Position numbers and translations under genes: made by a program
Shown: positions 19,174 to 28,511 of the stretch, piece after piece
How positions within the stretch are numbered: the stretch's first letter is position 1
Layout: every line of letters starts with the position of its first letter
The notes under the pieces: generated by a model
What the model saw: the letters and a program-made list of their open reading frames with translations, nothing else
Databases searched by the model: none
Told to the model about the DNA's origin: nothing
Assembly: GCA_004282745.1 (NCBI GenBank)
Contig: SHMT01000027.1
Coordinates: 1-64,000 of the forward strand
Length of the DNA: 64,000 nt
Direction: 5' to 3'
Origin: Candidatus Scalindua sp. SCAELEC01
GTDB taxonomy: Bacteria; Planctomycetota; Brocadiia; Brocadiales; Scalinduaceae

Positions 19174-20321
19174 TTGGTAAGTTCCATTACATCATATGAG
19201 CATTTTACCCTGAGAAGGATATGGTTAAGTATCATTGAGAGATACCGAGGATAGGAACGATTGTCTCTCAAAATTCCATAATTGGCTTTTGAATGGAATT
19301 TTAGACCTTTTTCAGGTGAAAGTAATGAAATCATCCTTTCGAATGTCAAATCTGAAACACTGCGATAATCACCAATATCTAAATCTGTCGCTAAACTGAG
19401 AGCAGCCCCAACTGCGGTACTATAATATGCCACATCCGGAAGTTCATGATAACAATCATACCAGACTGCACCAGTTGGTGTGACACTTCTTGAAATAAAT
19501 TTTGCCAATTTTTCAAGTACTGGCCAAATAGCGTTATCTTTGGTTAAATTATGATACTTTGCAAGATTGAGAAATTGGAATGCATTATATTGATAACATA
19601 AAAAGTGAACACGGTCCCTTTTGTCAGAACATTCCGGGCTGGCAACAGCGTAGGGAAGTTCCCCTGAATCCAACTGAACATCAATAAGCCAGTTAACCAT
19701 ACCTTCACATGTTTCAAGATAAGTTTTATCATCTGTTGCTTTCATAAGCATGGCAAACATACAGAGGGTTGAGGCAGAATTGTTTGGTACCATAGATGTT
19801 CCCTTGTCATAGAAATAATTTATTGCCAACATCCCGTTTTTCTTTTGAAAACCGATACGGTTCACAGCAAAATCGTACCATTTTTTTGCTGCAACTAAAT
19901 AACGTTCATCTCCTATCCGGTAGAAGGATTCTAATAAACCCATAGCAGCATAGTCACCTTCAACTGTGGCTATTCTGTTTTTCCATTCCAGATTAGGATA
20001 CTCCCAATATCCATCTGGGGTCTGCGCTGATAACAGATAATCTGTACAAGCCTTTGCTGTTTCTCTGCATTTTTCGTTGTCGGCTAAATTAAGATCAATC
20101 ATCATCCAGTTGTTAAAAATCCAATATTTTTGAGCCTGAGCGTAAACAAGGTTATCATTCCAGGGGATGAAGTGTAGATAACCCTTGATGAAACGTCCTA
20201 TCCGTGCATTGTAACGAATGCCCGGATCCGGTCCTATAACAACCTGATCGTTCCAGTGCGCCTTGAGCATATACTGATAGAGTTCAATAGCTGCTTGTTT
20301 TAGTTTTTGTTCCGAATCCAT
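19170..20321 (-). CDS. Alpha/alpha-toroid (six-hairpin) protein of EPS locus
   Basis: 383 residues, almost all helical, with repeated Trp/Tyr-Gly hairpin pairs (SAQTPDGYWEYPN, GLLESFYRIGDERYL, QLDSGELPYAVASPE) typical of alpha/alpha-toroid glycosidases, epimerases and C5-epimerase C-terminal domains. No signal peptide, so it is probably cytoplasmic. Acidic residues in the hairpins could be catalytic, but I cannot name a family. Between two GT4 genes and coupled to one, it may act on a lipid-linked sugar as epimerase or trimming hydrolase. GGAG precedes the ATG. Confidence 0.6.
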   Translation of the reverse strand: MDSEQKLKQAAIELYQYMLKAHWNDQVVIGPDPGIRYNARIGRFIKGYLHFIPWNDNLVYAQAQKYWIFNNWMMIDLNLADNEKCRETAKACTDYLLSAQTPDGYWEYPNLEWKNRIATVEGDYAAMGLLESFYRIGDERYLVAAKKWYDFAVNRIGFQKKNGMLAINYFYDKGTSMVPNNSASTLCMFAMLMKATDDKTYLETCEGMVNWLIDVQLDSGELPYAVASPECSDKRDRVHFLCYQYNAFQFLNLAKYHNLTKDNAIWPVLEKLAKFISRSVTPTGAVWYDCYHELPDVAYYSTAVGAALSLATDLDIGDYRSVSDLTFERMISLLSPEKGLKFHSKANYGILRDNRSYPRYLSMILNHILLRVKCSYDVMELTK

Positions 20322-20346
20322 TAGAGCTCCTGATTTGTAAATTTGT

Positions 20347-21531
20347 TCAATGTACCAGGTCTGTGTCTATTGTTGTTAAATTGCTGGTTTTTACCGGTTT
20401 AAGGGCATATTTTTTTAAAATATTTTCGAGGTCAGTGTTGTTTCTTTCAGAAAATAATTCCTTAGCACGCTGCCTATTACTTTGTCCTAATTCAAAACGT
20501 AGTTTTGTTGAGTTACAGATACTGACCAATGCTGCCACGAGCTGTTCAACACTGTTCTCATCCACCAGAATAGATTCGACAGCTTCTGGTATGCCTGCAT
20601 GTCGTGTGCTTATCACGGGCTTCCCGAAAGCCATCGCTTCAGCAATAACATTTGGGAACCCCTCACAGTCACCATATCTATCAGGGTGTGAAGGTAAACA
20701 AAAAACATCACACTCTCGATAGAGTGCCAATAGAGCAGTATTGCGTTGTGGCCCGAAGAATGCAACCTGTGATTCGATGCCCAACTCTTTCACAATTTTA
20801 TGACAATCGACATTGAGAACCCAACTAACTTTATCGCCTACAACCCATACTTCTATATCGCTGCGATTCAAAGTTTTGATGGCCTTGAAAAGTATTTCAT
20901 GGCCCTTTTTTTCTGCAAAATAACCGACGATTAAGATCTTAATTTTACGTTGAGGCTTGTATGTATTAAGATCAAGGATTTGTCTTACAATATCAATTCT
21001 CTCCGGAGAGATTCCGAATTTGTTAACGAGTAGTGATTTGTTATGCTCAGTAATTGTGACAATCCTATCGCAGTAATCAAGCGACTTCAAAAACATTGTT
21101 GGATTAGGGTTTCTGTATAATTCATAGGCACGTATTGTAACAATTAACGGGATATTTGTAATGCGCTTAAGATAGTAAGCGGTGAAAATTTTGTGATCTC
21201 CAAAATAGGAAAAGATGATTTCTGTATCCGTGAGTTTGTCACTAAAGCTAACACCGACGAAGAGATTGATCAACGATTTTGACTCAAGAGCCTCTTTTAG
21301 TAGAAGAAGATATAGTCTTGGACGATTTAAAAAACAGAAAAACTGACACCAGAAAATCCGGAAATAGCTGATTGGAATTACTTCCCATTCAGACAATGGA
21401 TTGTATAGTCCATCTCTGCAGTGCAAGGTAAAAATACGCACTTTATGGCCTTTTTTCATTAAGGCATGAATATCCCTGAATATGAACTGTGTTAGTCCGT
21501 ATTTCATACTGGTTATTAATGCAATTTTCAA
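20347..21531 (-). CDS. Family 4 glycosyltransferase, TTG start
   Basis: 394 residues. It starts at TTG (21531) with GGAG six bases upstream; protein MKIALITSMKYGLTQFIFRD. GT4 signature EGFPNVIAEAMAFGKPVIST in the C-terminal half. Clear paralogue of the gene at 9547-10701: shared order of YELYRNPNP-like, VDCHKIVKELGIESQVAFFG-like and CNVFCLP-like blocks. The pair probably arose by duplication within the locus and adds related sugars at different steps. It follows the flippase gene by about 200 bases. Confidence 0.85.
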   Translation of the reverse strand: MKIALITSMKYGLTQFIFRDIHALMKKGHKVRIFTLHCRDGLYNPLSEWEVIPISYFRIFWCQFFCFLNRPRLYLLLLKEALESKSLINLFVGVSFSDKLTDTEIIFSYFGDHKIFTAYYLKRITNIPLIVTIRAYELYRNPNPTMFLKSLDYCDRIVTITEHNKSLLVNKFGISPERIDIVRQILDLNTYKPQRKIKILIVGYFAEKKGHEILFKAIKTLNRSDIEVWVVGDKVSWVLNVDCHKIVKELGIESQVAFFGPQRNTALLALYRECDVFCLPSHPDRYGDCEGFPNVIAEAMAFGKPVISTRHAGIPEAVESILVDENSVEQLVAALVSICNSTKLRFELGQSNRQRAKELFSERNNTDLENILKKYALKPVKTSNLTTIDTDLVH

Positions 21532-21739
21532 ATATAGCTCCGGAACAAGACTTCCTTTTCTTTTATTTGATCATAGTTTTTCTGAGGAGACAGAAATAAC
21601 TAGGACGATTTCCCTTAAATTTATGTTTTCTTATGCGTTTTGGACAGATTCAATATATCCGCTAATATTCAACATTCAAATATTACTATTAAGAACAATT
21701 GAGATATCAATCGTTCTAACTATTTTGCAGAATACTACT

Positions 21740-23245
21740 CTATTCGACTTTTAGTGTAAGATAACGGACTTTGAGTTGGTCAAGATTACCTATTGTTATA
21801 AAGAGAATAATTGCAAAGACGATAAGATAAATTAGACTTCCTATTATTCCTCTGACAAAGATGTTAAGTTCAGGAAAAGAAAAGAACATAATTGCCATAG
21901 TGGTAACAGCAATAGCAGGCTTCCAGAACATGTGCGGTAATGACAAGCTTGAAAGAATTCTTGTTGTGTGCACATAATGCTGGACAAAATTTACACCACT
22001 TACAATGAGTGTAGTTAAAGCACCACCTACGACACCATATCGACTTATCAATATGAAACCTGATACAAACATAGTGAACATATTTATTAAAAGAATCTGT
22101 AAAGTTACTTTTTCTTTTAAACTCGCTATTAGTGCAATGCCAAGAACTTTTGAAATGGCTCTAAAAATAAGTCCCCATACAATTATCTGAAGAACAACAG
22201 TAGACTGAGAAAAATTTTTGTTACCGTAAATCAGTAAAAATAGTGAATCGGCAAAAAAGAACAGGGCAACAGTAGTTGGCAAAACGACTGCCAACAACAC
22301 TTCCAGCACACGCGCACTCCTCAATTCTAACTTTTCTATACCCGCTTCAAAACTCCTGCACATGGCAGGATACACGCTGACTGCAACACTTTCAAAGAGA
22401 AGTGCAATTGGTACCATGAGCTGGCTTGCCGCACAATATATGCCCACTCCTAACTCACCGGTAAATTTAGACAAAAGGATAATGTTAAAACAATTCATCA
22501 CCGCACACACACCATCTATACCTAAGAACGTAAACGATGCTTTTGTCATGTTTAGACAATATCGTAAGTCAACTCTTTCTCCAGTTCTATTTATCTGCTT
22601 CAGCAGAAACCATAGTTTGAGAAAAAGATTAATTATATGTGAGAAGAAGAGAAGGAATATTAGCTGCTTGAGAGAACCTCCAGTCCAGAGTAAAAGGAAT
22701 ACAGATGATAATTTAAGCACATTAACCGCCAAGTTAGAGTATGTGATGTACTGCATCTTCTCCTGTGCCTGGAACAAGGAATCACAGATGTGTGACAAAG
22801 TGAAAGGAATCAGTCCTAAAGAGAGAATGATAATCGTAAAACTCATAGCGGAAGAGTACTCCATAATCCATACAAATATCCCTAGAATTGTAATTGATAT
22901 AATTGATGTCAGTGATACTACAAAGCTGGCGTTGACGAGGAATTTTTCTGTTTTGTCATGGTTTTTTGCAACTTCCCTTATTACAAATGACTTTAATCCT
23001 GCTACTGAAATAATCTGGAAAGTGTTAAAGAGATTAAGTGCAAGGGCCAACTGTCCAAACTGTAGCGCACCAAGAAATCTGGCAACAAAAATGTAAATTA
23101 CAAAGGTAGTAATTCTATTACTTATATCGCTTGCCAGGATAGATGCGGCATTTGTTGTAATACGACGTACTCCGCTTCGTAGATCTAGTTTTGAGATGTT
23201 TTCTTCGGAGTTTTTTTTATCCATGAAATTCATTAAAGGCCTCAT
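21740..23245 (-). CDS. wzx: Wzx-type polysaccharide flippase
   Basis: 501 residues with about 12-14 predicted membrane helices over the whole length (e.g. VVSLTSIISITILGIFVWIM, VVLPTTVALFFFADSLFLLI). N-terminal TNAASILASDISNRITTFVI resembles the MATE/PST flippase start. It would flip undecaprenyl-linked repeat units across the cytoplasmic membrane. Its ATG overlaps the preceding stop by one base (TAATG), so it is coupled to the polymerase/ligase gene. Later in-frame ATGs at codons 5 and 8 are possible starts. Confidence 0.85.
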   Translation of the reverse strand: MRPLMNFMDKKNSEENISKLDLRSGVRRITTNAASILASDISNRITTFVIYIFVARFLGALQFGQLALALNLFNTFQIISVAGLKSFVIREVAKNHDKTEKFLVNASFVVSLTSIISITILGIFVWIMEYSSAMSFTIIILSLGLIPFTLSHICDSLFQAQEKMQYITYSNLAVNVLKLSSVFLLLWTGGSLKQLIFLLFFSHIINLFLKLWFLLKQINRTGERVDLRYCLNMTKASFTFLGIDGVCAVMNCFNIILLSKFTGELGVGIYCAASQLMVPIALLFESVAVSVYPAMCRSFEAGIEKLELRSARVLEVLLAVVLPTTVALFFFADSLFLLIYGNKNFSQSTVVLQIIVWGLIFRAISKVLGIALIASLKEKVTLQILLINMFTMFVSGFILISRYGVVGGALTTLIVSGVNFVQHYVHTTRILSSLSLPHMFWKPAIAVTTMAIMFFSFPELNIFVRGIIGSLIYLIVFAIILFITIGNLDQLKVRYLTLKVE

Positions 23246-24708
23246 TATGCTTGAACTCGACCTTTCAATTCAGAACGTTCTGATTTGAGACTATTAAATA
23301 TAGCTAGTGATAGCGCACAACAAATCCAGAATACCTGAATAGTAGGTCGTTTTTGGAATGTATCGAAATTCATATGAACCATATGCCCTACAATTGCGCA
23401 TGAGAGCGCCAGACCAACAGGAGCAAGGAGAGGGTCCTGAGTCTGCCAGGATTTCCAGCTGTTACGAATGGATGATCCGAGAAACCATAGGAATGCAACA
23501 AGACCTCCGGTTCCTATTTCTGCCCAAACCAGCAGGTATTTGTTATGTACTGCATACAGCCACATTCCCCTCAAATCACCGGTAATATAATCCTTCATGA
23601 TGATTGTAAAGTTGTTGACTCCCACTCCAAGGAGAGGATTTGCAACTATGATTTGTAACGCAAGTTTTATCAGTGGTATGCGTGATAAGGCCGCTCCATC
23701 ATCATCTCCAAAGATCCTGTCAATAAGCACTTGATGGAAACATAGTGCCACGAGTATTGTGACAATAACGAGTACAATTGGAACAAGTAGTGGAAGCCAA
23801 CCTCGATACCAGCTAACAAAAATAAATATGGTGATAGATAAAGTAAATGCCAGAAAACCGCCACGTGAAAAAGTCAAAATTAATGCGACTGTTCCCAAGC
23901 AAAATGAAACAATGCCCAGCCATTTAAAAGAATTTCTTACATTAGCAAGAATCATGCTTAATGCTGGAACGAGTAAAAGAGCAAAATAACTTCCGGCAGT
24001 ATTAGGTCCACCTACTGTTCCGCCTATTCGTAATCCTTTATCAACTCTTGCTGACAATCCTGCAATTTCGATAGTATGTCCGATCTTGTACAGCAGGATA
24101 AAAATAGTACCCTCTAAAACCACTCCAATGAATAACAATCCTAAAATAAATTTAATATCCTCACGGCTTTTTACGGTACCAATAATATAAACGAACAACA
24201 GAAACTGCTGAAGAAGCATGAAGTTTTTAAACAAGGATAATTCTGTATCCCTGGCAACTACAATTGAGAGTAAACAAAATCCAATGTATACAGTCAGCGG
24301 CCTGATGCTGTAATAAAAGTTGTTTACACGTGAATCATTGTCTCGATTTCCTGAAGTTTCCAGGAACCACAAAGTATAAAGAGCAAGAAGAGCAATTGAT
24401 GTAATTGATAAGTTCCACCCTCCCAATGCACCAAATTCAGCAACTTCATCCCGGTAGCCTATGTTAATATCAAATTGAAATGGTATATCGAATAGTATAA
24501 GTGTTAGTAGCGATTTCCGTATGTTGCCATACAGAATTACAACGAAAAGAAAGAGTAAGGCAAGGGAAACAAGCACTATCCACTGTGGGGGGAGTTCCGC
24601 TGTTTTTATTGCCCCAACTCCTGCTACCATCGACAGTAAGCTCAGGATGATCCATTGTAAAACAGATCCCCGGAATTTTGAACTCATATTAAGAGATCGC
24701 ATATGCAT
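23245..24708 (-). CDS. O-antigen ligase/polymerase-like membrane protein (Wzy/WaaL family)
   Basis: 487 residues with roughly 12 hydrophobic helices and a large periplasmic loop late in the protein: the segment LLGVGVNNFTIIMKDYIT...YAVHNKYLLVWAEIG matches the Wzy_C (O-antigen ligase) pattern with its conserved H-N. It should polymerise repeat units or ligate them to an acceptor on the periplasmic side. With Wzx and Wzc in the same chain it completes a Wzx/Wzy-dependent pathway. Immediately upstream of and overlapping the flippase gene. Confidence 0.8.
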   Translation of the reverse strand: MHMRSLNMSSKFRGSVLQWIILSLLSMVAGVGAIKTAELPPQWIVLVSLALLFLFVVILYGNIRKSLLTLILFDIPFQFDINIGYRDEVAEFGALGGWNLSITSIALLALYTLWFLETSGNRDNDSRVNNFYYSIRPLTVYIGFCLLSIVVARDTELSLFKNFMLLQQFLLFVYIIGTVKSREDIKFILGLLFIGVVLEGTIFILLYKIGHTIEIAGLSARVDKGLRIGGTVGGPNTAGSYFALLLVPALSMILANVRNSFKWLGIVSFCLGTVALILTFSRGGFLAFTLSITIFIFVSWYRGWLPLLVPIVLVIVTILVALCFHQVLIDRIFGDDDGAALSRIPLIKLALQIIVANPLLGVGVNNFTIIMKDYITGDLRGMWLYAVHNKYLLVWAEIGTGGLVAFLWFLGSSIRNSWKSWQTQDPLLAPVGLALSCAIVGHMVHMNFDTFQKRPTIQVFWICCALSLAIFNSLKSERSELKGRVQA

Positions 24709-24783
24709 ATGTGAAAGGCTGGCGACATCTTTTATCTCTGTTTACCATTAATCTTAAGCAAAATGAGGTTCTACGAGCTCTTA

Positions 24784-25881
24784 TTATTTAAATTCTTTAA
24801 GTATACTTGTTACGTAATTGATCTGATCATCATTCAATTCCGGAAACATGGGCAGTGAAAGTATTTCATTTGCATATTGTTCTGTAACCGGGAAGTCACC
24901 CTCTTGATAACCAAGGTCCGCATAGGCCGGTTGCAAATGAATGGGGATGGGGTAGTGAATGCCAACCGAAATACCATTTTGCTGGAGATAGGTAAGAATC
25001 TCATTCCTGTGTTGAATACGAATCACAAAGAGATGATAGACATATTCGGCAAAATCAGCATTAACAGGAAGAGTTGCCTTTGAATCCTGCAACAATTCGT
25101 TATATCTTGATGCGTGACGTCTCCTTGATTCATTCCACTCGTTTAAGTATCTTAATTTGGTTCTTAATACTCCGGCTTGCAAAGTATCAAGTCGGCGATT
25201 GTACCCCTTAATCAGGTGATGGTATTTTTCCTTTTGTCCGTAGTCACGGAGGAGTTTGAGTTTGTCTGCAATTTGAGGATCATTTGTGACTACCATCCCT
25301 CCATCACCAAAAGCACCAAGGTTTTTACCTGGGTAAAAGCTAAATGCCGCAGCATGACCTATCGAACCGACACTTAAGTTTCTATATTTGGCACCATGTG
25401 CCTGGCATGCATCTTCGATAACCAATAGGTTGTGTTCTTTTGCAATAGCTAGGATCGCATCCATATCCGCAGGTTGCCCATAGAGGTGAACGGGCATAAT
25501 CACCCGTGTCTGTTCACTAATAGCTCCCTCTATCTTCTCAACATCGATATTATATGTTTCGGGGTTGATATCAACGAGAACGGGCGTTGCTCCGGTACTG
25601 GAGATAGCAAGAGCTGTTGCAATAAAAGTATTCGCTACGGTGATTACTTCGTCACCGGTGCCAATATCGAATGCACGTAGTGCCAATTCTAGTGCAGAAG
25701 TACCGGAATCAACACCTATAGCAAATTTGGTTGTACAAAATTCAGCAAATTCCTGTTCAAAAAGAGTGACATCCTCGCCCATAATAAACTGTGCATTACC
25801 CATAATATTTTCTATTACGGGCAATATCTGATTCCTAATTCCTTGATATTGTGAAACGAGATCAACAAATGGGACTTTCAT
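24784..25881 (-). CDS. DegT/DnrJ/EryC1/StrS sugar aminotransferase
   Basis: About 365 residues from the ATG at 25881 (AGGAAA upstream); a TTG five codons earlier would overlap the previous gene. PLP-dependent: FYPGKNLGAFGDGGMV holds the internal-aldimine Lys, preceded by VIEDACQAHGA. It converts a 3- or 4-keto nucleotide sugar to the amino sugar. The adjacent Gfo/Idh/MocA oxidoreductase (25893-26945) would supply the keto sugar, a pairing known from WbpB/WbpE and FdtA/B-type 3-amino sugar routes. The exact sugar is unknown. No acetyltransferase is adjacent. Confidence 0.85.
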   Translation of the reverse strand: MKVPFVDLVSQYQGIRNQILPVIENIMGNAQFIMGEDVTLFEQEFAEFCTTKFAIGVDSGTSALELALRAFDIGTGDEVITVANTFIATALAISSTGATPVLVDINPETYNIDVEKIEGAISEQTRVIMPVHLYGQPADMDAILAIAKEHNLLVIEDACQAHGAKYRNLSVGSIGHAAAFSFYPGKNLGAFGDGGMVVTNDPQIADKLKLLRDYGQKEKYHHLIKGYNRRLDTLQAGVLRTKLRYLNEWNESRRRHASRYNELLQDSKATLPVNADFAEYVYHLFVIRIQHRNEILTYLQQNGISVGIHYPIPIHLQPAYADLGYQEGDFPVTEQYANEILSLPMFPELNDDQINYVTSILKEFK

Positions 25882-25892
25882 ATAATTTCCTT

Positions 25893-26945
25893 TCAAGCGA
25901 CCGTTAATTTATTTTCAACATTAATGTGATCATCTTTACTCAATCTCACTAATCTACCATCATTTCTGAGTGAAGTATCAGCTGCTTCTAAGACTTTGAC
26001 TACTTTCAAACCGTTTAGACCATCAGTTTTTGGTGAAACATGATTCTCAATACAATCTATAAAGTGCTGGCACTCTACTCTGAGTGGCTCAACCTGGTGC
26101 AAATAGGGTGAAATCGTATCACCATACTGAAAACTGGTCTGATATTCACCATATGAGTCAGAATAGGGAATAGTTTCAACACGCTTATTGTAAATTTTTA
26201 TTTTCTCAAGCGGTTCCATGTCATCGTAGACAGCCATCTTTTTTTCACCAACAACTGTCAATAATCGCGTCTTGTTAGGATTCAGCCAGCTCACATTGAT
26301 TATGGCCATACACTTGGGCTCAAAATGCATTGTAAGTGTGCAGACATCATGAACATTTTGAGTAAGATACGCTAATCCTTGACAATTAACCGCAACTGGA
26401 GTCTTACCGATAATGTCTAACATGATTGAGATATCATGTGGGGCCAGATCCCAGAGGGCATTAACATCCTGACGAATTGGGCCAAGGTTGAGTCGTTGTG
26501 AGATTAAATAACAGATATTACCAAAATCGTCATTGACGACAAGTTGTTTCAATTTTTTTACTGCTGCATTATGGAGAAAGAGATGACCAACGAATAAAAT
26601 GAGATCATTTGTTTCGGCTATTTCAATAAGCTCCCTGCAATCTGTTCCGGTTGTGGCCATCGGTTTTTCAACAAAAACGTGAAGTCCAGCTTCCAGTGAC
26701 TGTTTAGCAATTGAAAAATGGGTTTTTGTCGGTGTTACAATAATAACGGCGTCAACAAGATCTCTGTTTAACATTTCATCAATATTGTTGGTTGTGAAAA
26801 CATTTGGAAGTTTAGTCCGTACCTGTTGCAGTCGTTCATTGTTTACATCACAAATTGCCGTGATTTCAGAATTTGCCAGATCAGAAAATGTTCGAATAAA
26901 GTTCGGTCCCCAGTATCCGAGTCCTATTATGCCGATTCTCAACAT
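25893..26945 (-). CDS. Gfo/Idh/MocA-family NAD(P)-dependent oxidoreductase
   Basis: 350 residues. The N-terminal Rossmann domain starts LRIGIIGLGYWGPNFIRTF (GxGxxG). The family EKP motif is HVFVEKPMAT, and the C-terminal sheet domain carries DLAPHDISIMLDI. It probably oxidises a UDP-linked sugar at C3 ahead of the aminotransferase gene, which begins 11 bases after its stop. AAAGGAG precedes the ATG. Cofactor preference cannot be read reliably. Confidence 0.85.
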   Translation of the reverse strand: MLRIGIIGLGYWGPNFIRTFSDLANSEITAICDVNNERLQQVRTKLPNVFTTNNIDEMLNRDLVDAVIIVTPTKTHFSIAKQSLEAGLHVFVEKPMATTGTDCRELIEIAETNDLILFVGHLFLHNAAVKKLKQLVVNDDFGNICYLISQRLNLGPIRQDVNALWDLAPHDISIMLDIIGKTPVAVNCQGLAYLTQNVHDVCTLTMHFEPKCMAIINVSWLNPNKTRLLTVVGEKKMAVYDDMEPLEKIKIYNKRVETIPYSDSYGEYQTSFQYGDTISPYLHQVEPLRVECQHFIDCIENHVSPKTDGLNGLKVVKVLEAADTSLRNDGRLVRLSKDDHINVENKLTVA

Positions 26946-27153
26946 TTATTTGCTCCTTTTCTCTATTTATTGTATTGGAAATACCGATTCTAAATTCAAT
27001 AATTCAGATGTTAACACTCATTTGGTTGAAGCTAATATTCAAAATGGAATAAAGCTACGAATTGATCAATCCGGCAAGACCGTTCACCATCTCTTGTCTG
27101 TGCCGGCACGGACGAGAAATAATCATTCTGGCGGGAACGGGTGTTCGTAAGAA

Positions 27154-27888
27154 TTACTTCTTCCTGCTTAGCCAGGCATGGCTGATGATTGCGGGAATTG
27201 TCAGAAGTAAGATTTTTATATCGAGCTTGAATGAGAGATGTCTCACATATTCGATATCATAGCGTATCATTTCGGTGAAGGTGGTAGAATTTTTACCATT
27301 AATCTGCCACAAACCAGTGAGGCCTGGTAAAACGTTTAGTCGGACACAATGCCAAAGCTTGAATTTCTCAACAGCATAAGGTAGTTCCGGTCTTGGCCCA
27401 ACCAGGCTCATCTCTCCCTTTAATACGTTGAAAAGCTGCGGTAACTCATCAATGCAGCTGTTCCTTAATAAATTACCAAAAGGAAAAATTCTTGGATCGT
27501 TTTTGACTTTAGTTAGTACAAGATCGTTTTCAAACTCTTCGCAAATTTGGTTCGCGTGCAGAGAACTATCAGCATTTATATACATTGTGCGGAATTTCCA
27601 TATTATAAAGGGCTTACCGATATACCCGGTTCTCACCTGTTTAAAGAAAACAGGACCAGGAGAGACGATCTTTATTAATAGATAAGTAACAACGAAAACA
27701 GGGAGAAAGAGAATAATCAAAAATGATGCTCCAATGAGATCAATTAAGCACTTCCACAGAGGGATTTGTGAGACTAAAAAGTGTTCCAGGCTTTGGGGAT
27801 TCTCAACAAAAACATACCCGGAAATATTGTCACAAGTTAAAAGAACAGAAGAGTCGTTTTGTCCGTTGCCTTTGTAAACGTTGTTCAT
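27154..27888 (-). CDS. Initiating sugar-phosphate transferase (WcaJ/PssY type)
   Basis: 244 residues. One membrane segment (LIGASFLIILFLPVFVVTYL) precedes the conserved bacterial sugar transferase domain: VSPGPVFFKQVRTGYIGKPF, IWKFRTMY, LPQLFNVLKGEMSLVGPRPE, and LPGLTGLWQINGK. It transfers a sugar-1-phosphate from a nucleotide sugar to undecaprenyl phosphate, the first committed step of the repeat unit. It lacks the extra N-terminal helices of full-length WcaJ. Its ATG overlaps the stop of the degenerate GGDEF gene by four bases, so both are made together. Confidence 0.9.
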   Translation of the reverse strand: MNNVYKGNGQNDSSVLLTCDNISGYVFVENPQSLEHFLVSQIPLWKCLIDLIGASFLIILFLPVFVVTYLLIKIVSPGPVFFKQVRTGYIGKPFIIWKFRTMYINADSSLHANQICEEFENDLVLTKVKNDPRIFPFGNLLRNSCIDELPQLFNVLKGEMSLVGPRPELPYAVEKFKLWHCVRLNVLPGLTGLWQINGKNSTTFTEMIRYDIEYVRHLSFKLDIKILLLTIPAIISHAWLSRKK

Positions 27889-28340
27889 GATGTTGTATCA
27901 CTGTATTGTGTGGAAACTTTCATTAAAAAACCAGTTTTTCGTTGATCTTTTTGCTGGTTGTAAGGCCAGATTGATGGATAAGCAAACACTTTAACAATTA
28001 TGACGTCTGATCTGTTTTTTATACTTTTTTGAATTACTTCAGCAAATCTTGCTGCATTTTTTGCGGAAGTATAAGGCAATACTATACCGATTTGGTTTTC
28101 AGTAAACCAGCCTACCCGATCGATAGAACGCAGTCTGGACTTTAGAAAATAGCAAAGATCATCAATAAAGACTTGAGTCTTGATGATATGTTCGATTTCG
28201 AACACAATCATTGAAAAATTATGAGAACTACGATCAGATCTTGACTGTTCTTGCATAATGATATTTCTCATCTCATCAATTTTAAACAGATTGAGATATT
28301 GATTTGAATTCAATAAGTTTTTCAGGTTATCCTTCTTCAT
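27885..28340 (-). CDS. Degenerate GGDEF-like domain protein
   Basis: 151 residues. The order of elements follows a GGDEF domain: strand FSMIVFEIEHI, helix LCYFLKSRLRSIDRVGWF, then FTENQIGIVLP in place of the (G/S)GDEF active-site loop, and a final helix NAARFAEVIQKSI. The catalytic Gly-Gly-Asp/Glu-Glu-Phe residues are absent, so no diguanylate cyclase activity is expected. Such remnants may bind nucleotides or partner proteins. The four-base overlap with the initiating transferase gene suggests it regulates or scaffolds that enzyme. Family assignment is by eye and moderate. Confidence 0.6.
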   Translation of the reverse strand: MKKDNLKNLLNSNQYLNLFKIDEMRNIIMQEQSRSDRSSHNFSMIVFEIEHIIKTQVFIDDLCYFLKSRLRSIDRVGWFTENQIGIVLPYTSAKNAARFAEVIQKSIKNRSDVIIVKVFAYPSIWPYNQQKDQRKTGFLMKVSTQYSDTTS

Positions 28341-28511
28341 AGCTGTGCATCACCTTTCCATATTTTTACTAAAAGTTGAAAAAAATATAATTTATCAATG
28401 AGATCATGATTGTTTTTGTTAAACAAATTACTTGTATCAAGTCCATCCGTCATTGCCCCAGATACTTAAAACGGTATCTTTTTCAAATGTAGCGTTAGAA
28501 TGGTGTATATA

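Noticed and set aside
22362-23096. 244-codon plus-strand open frame
   Set aside because: It lies wholly antisense to the flippase gene, has no ribosome site and no recognisable family; a shadow frame.
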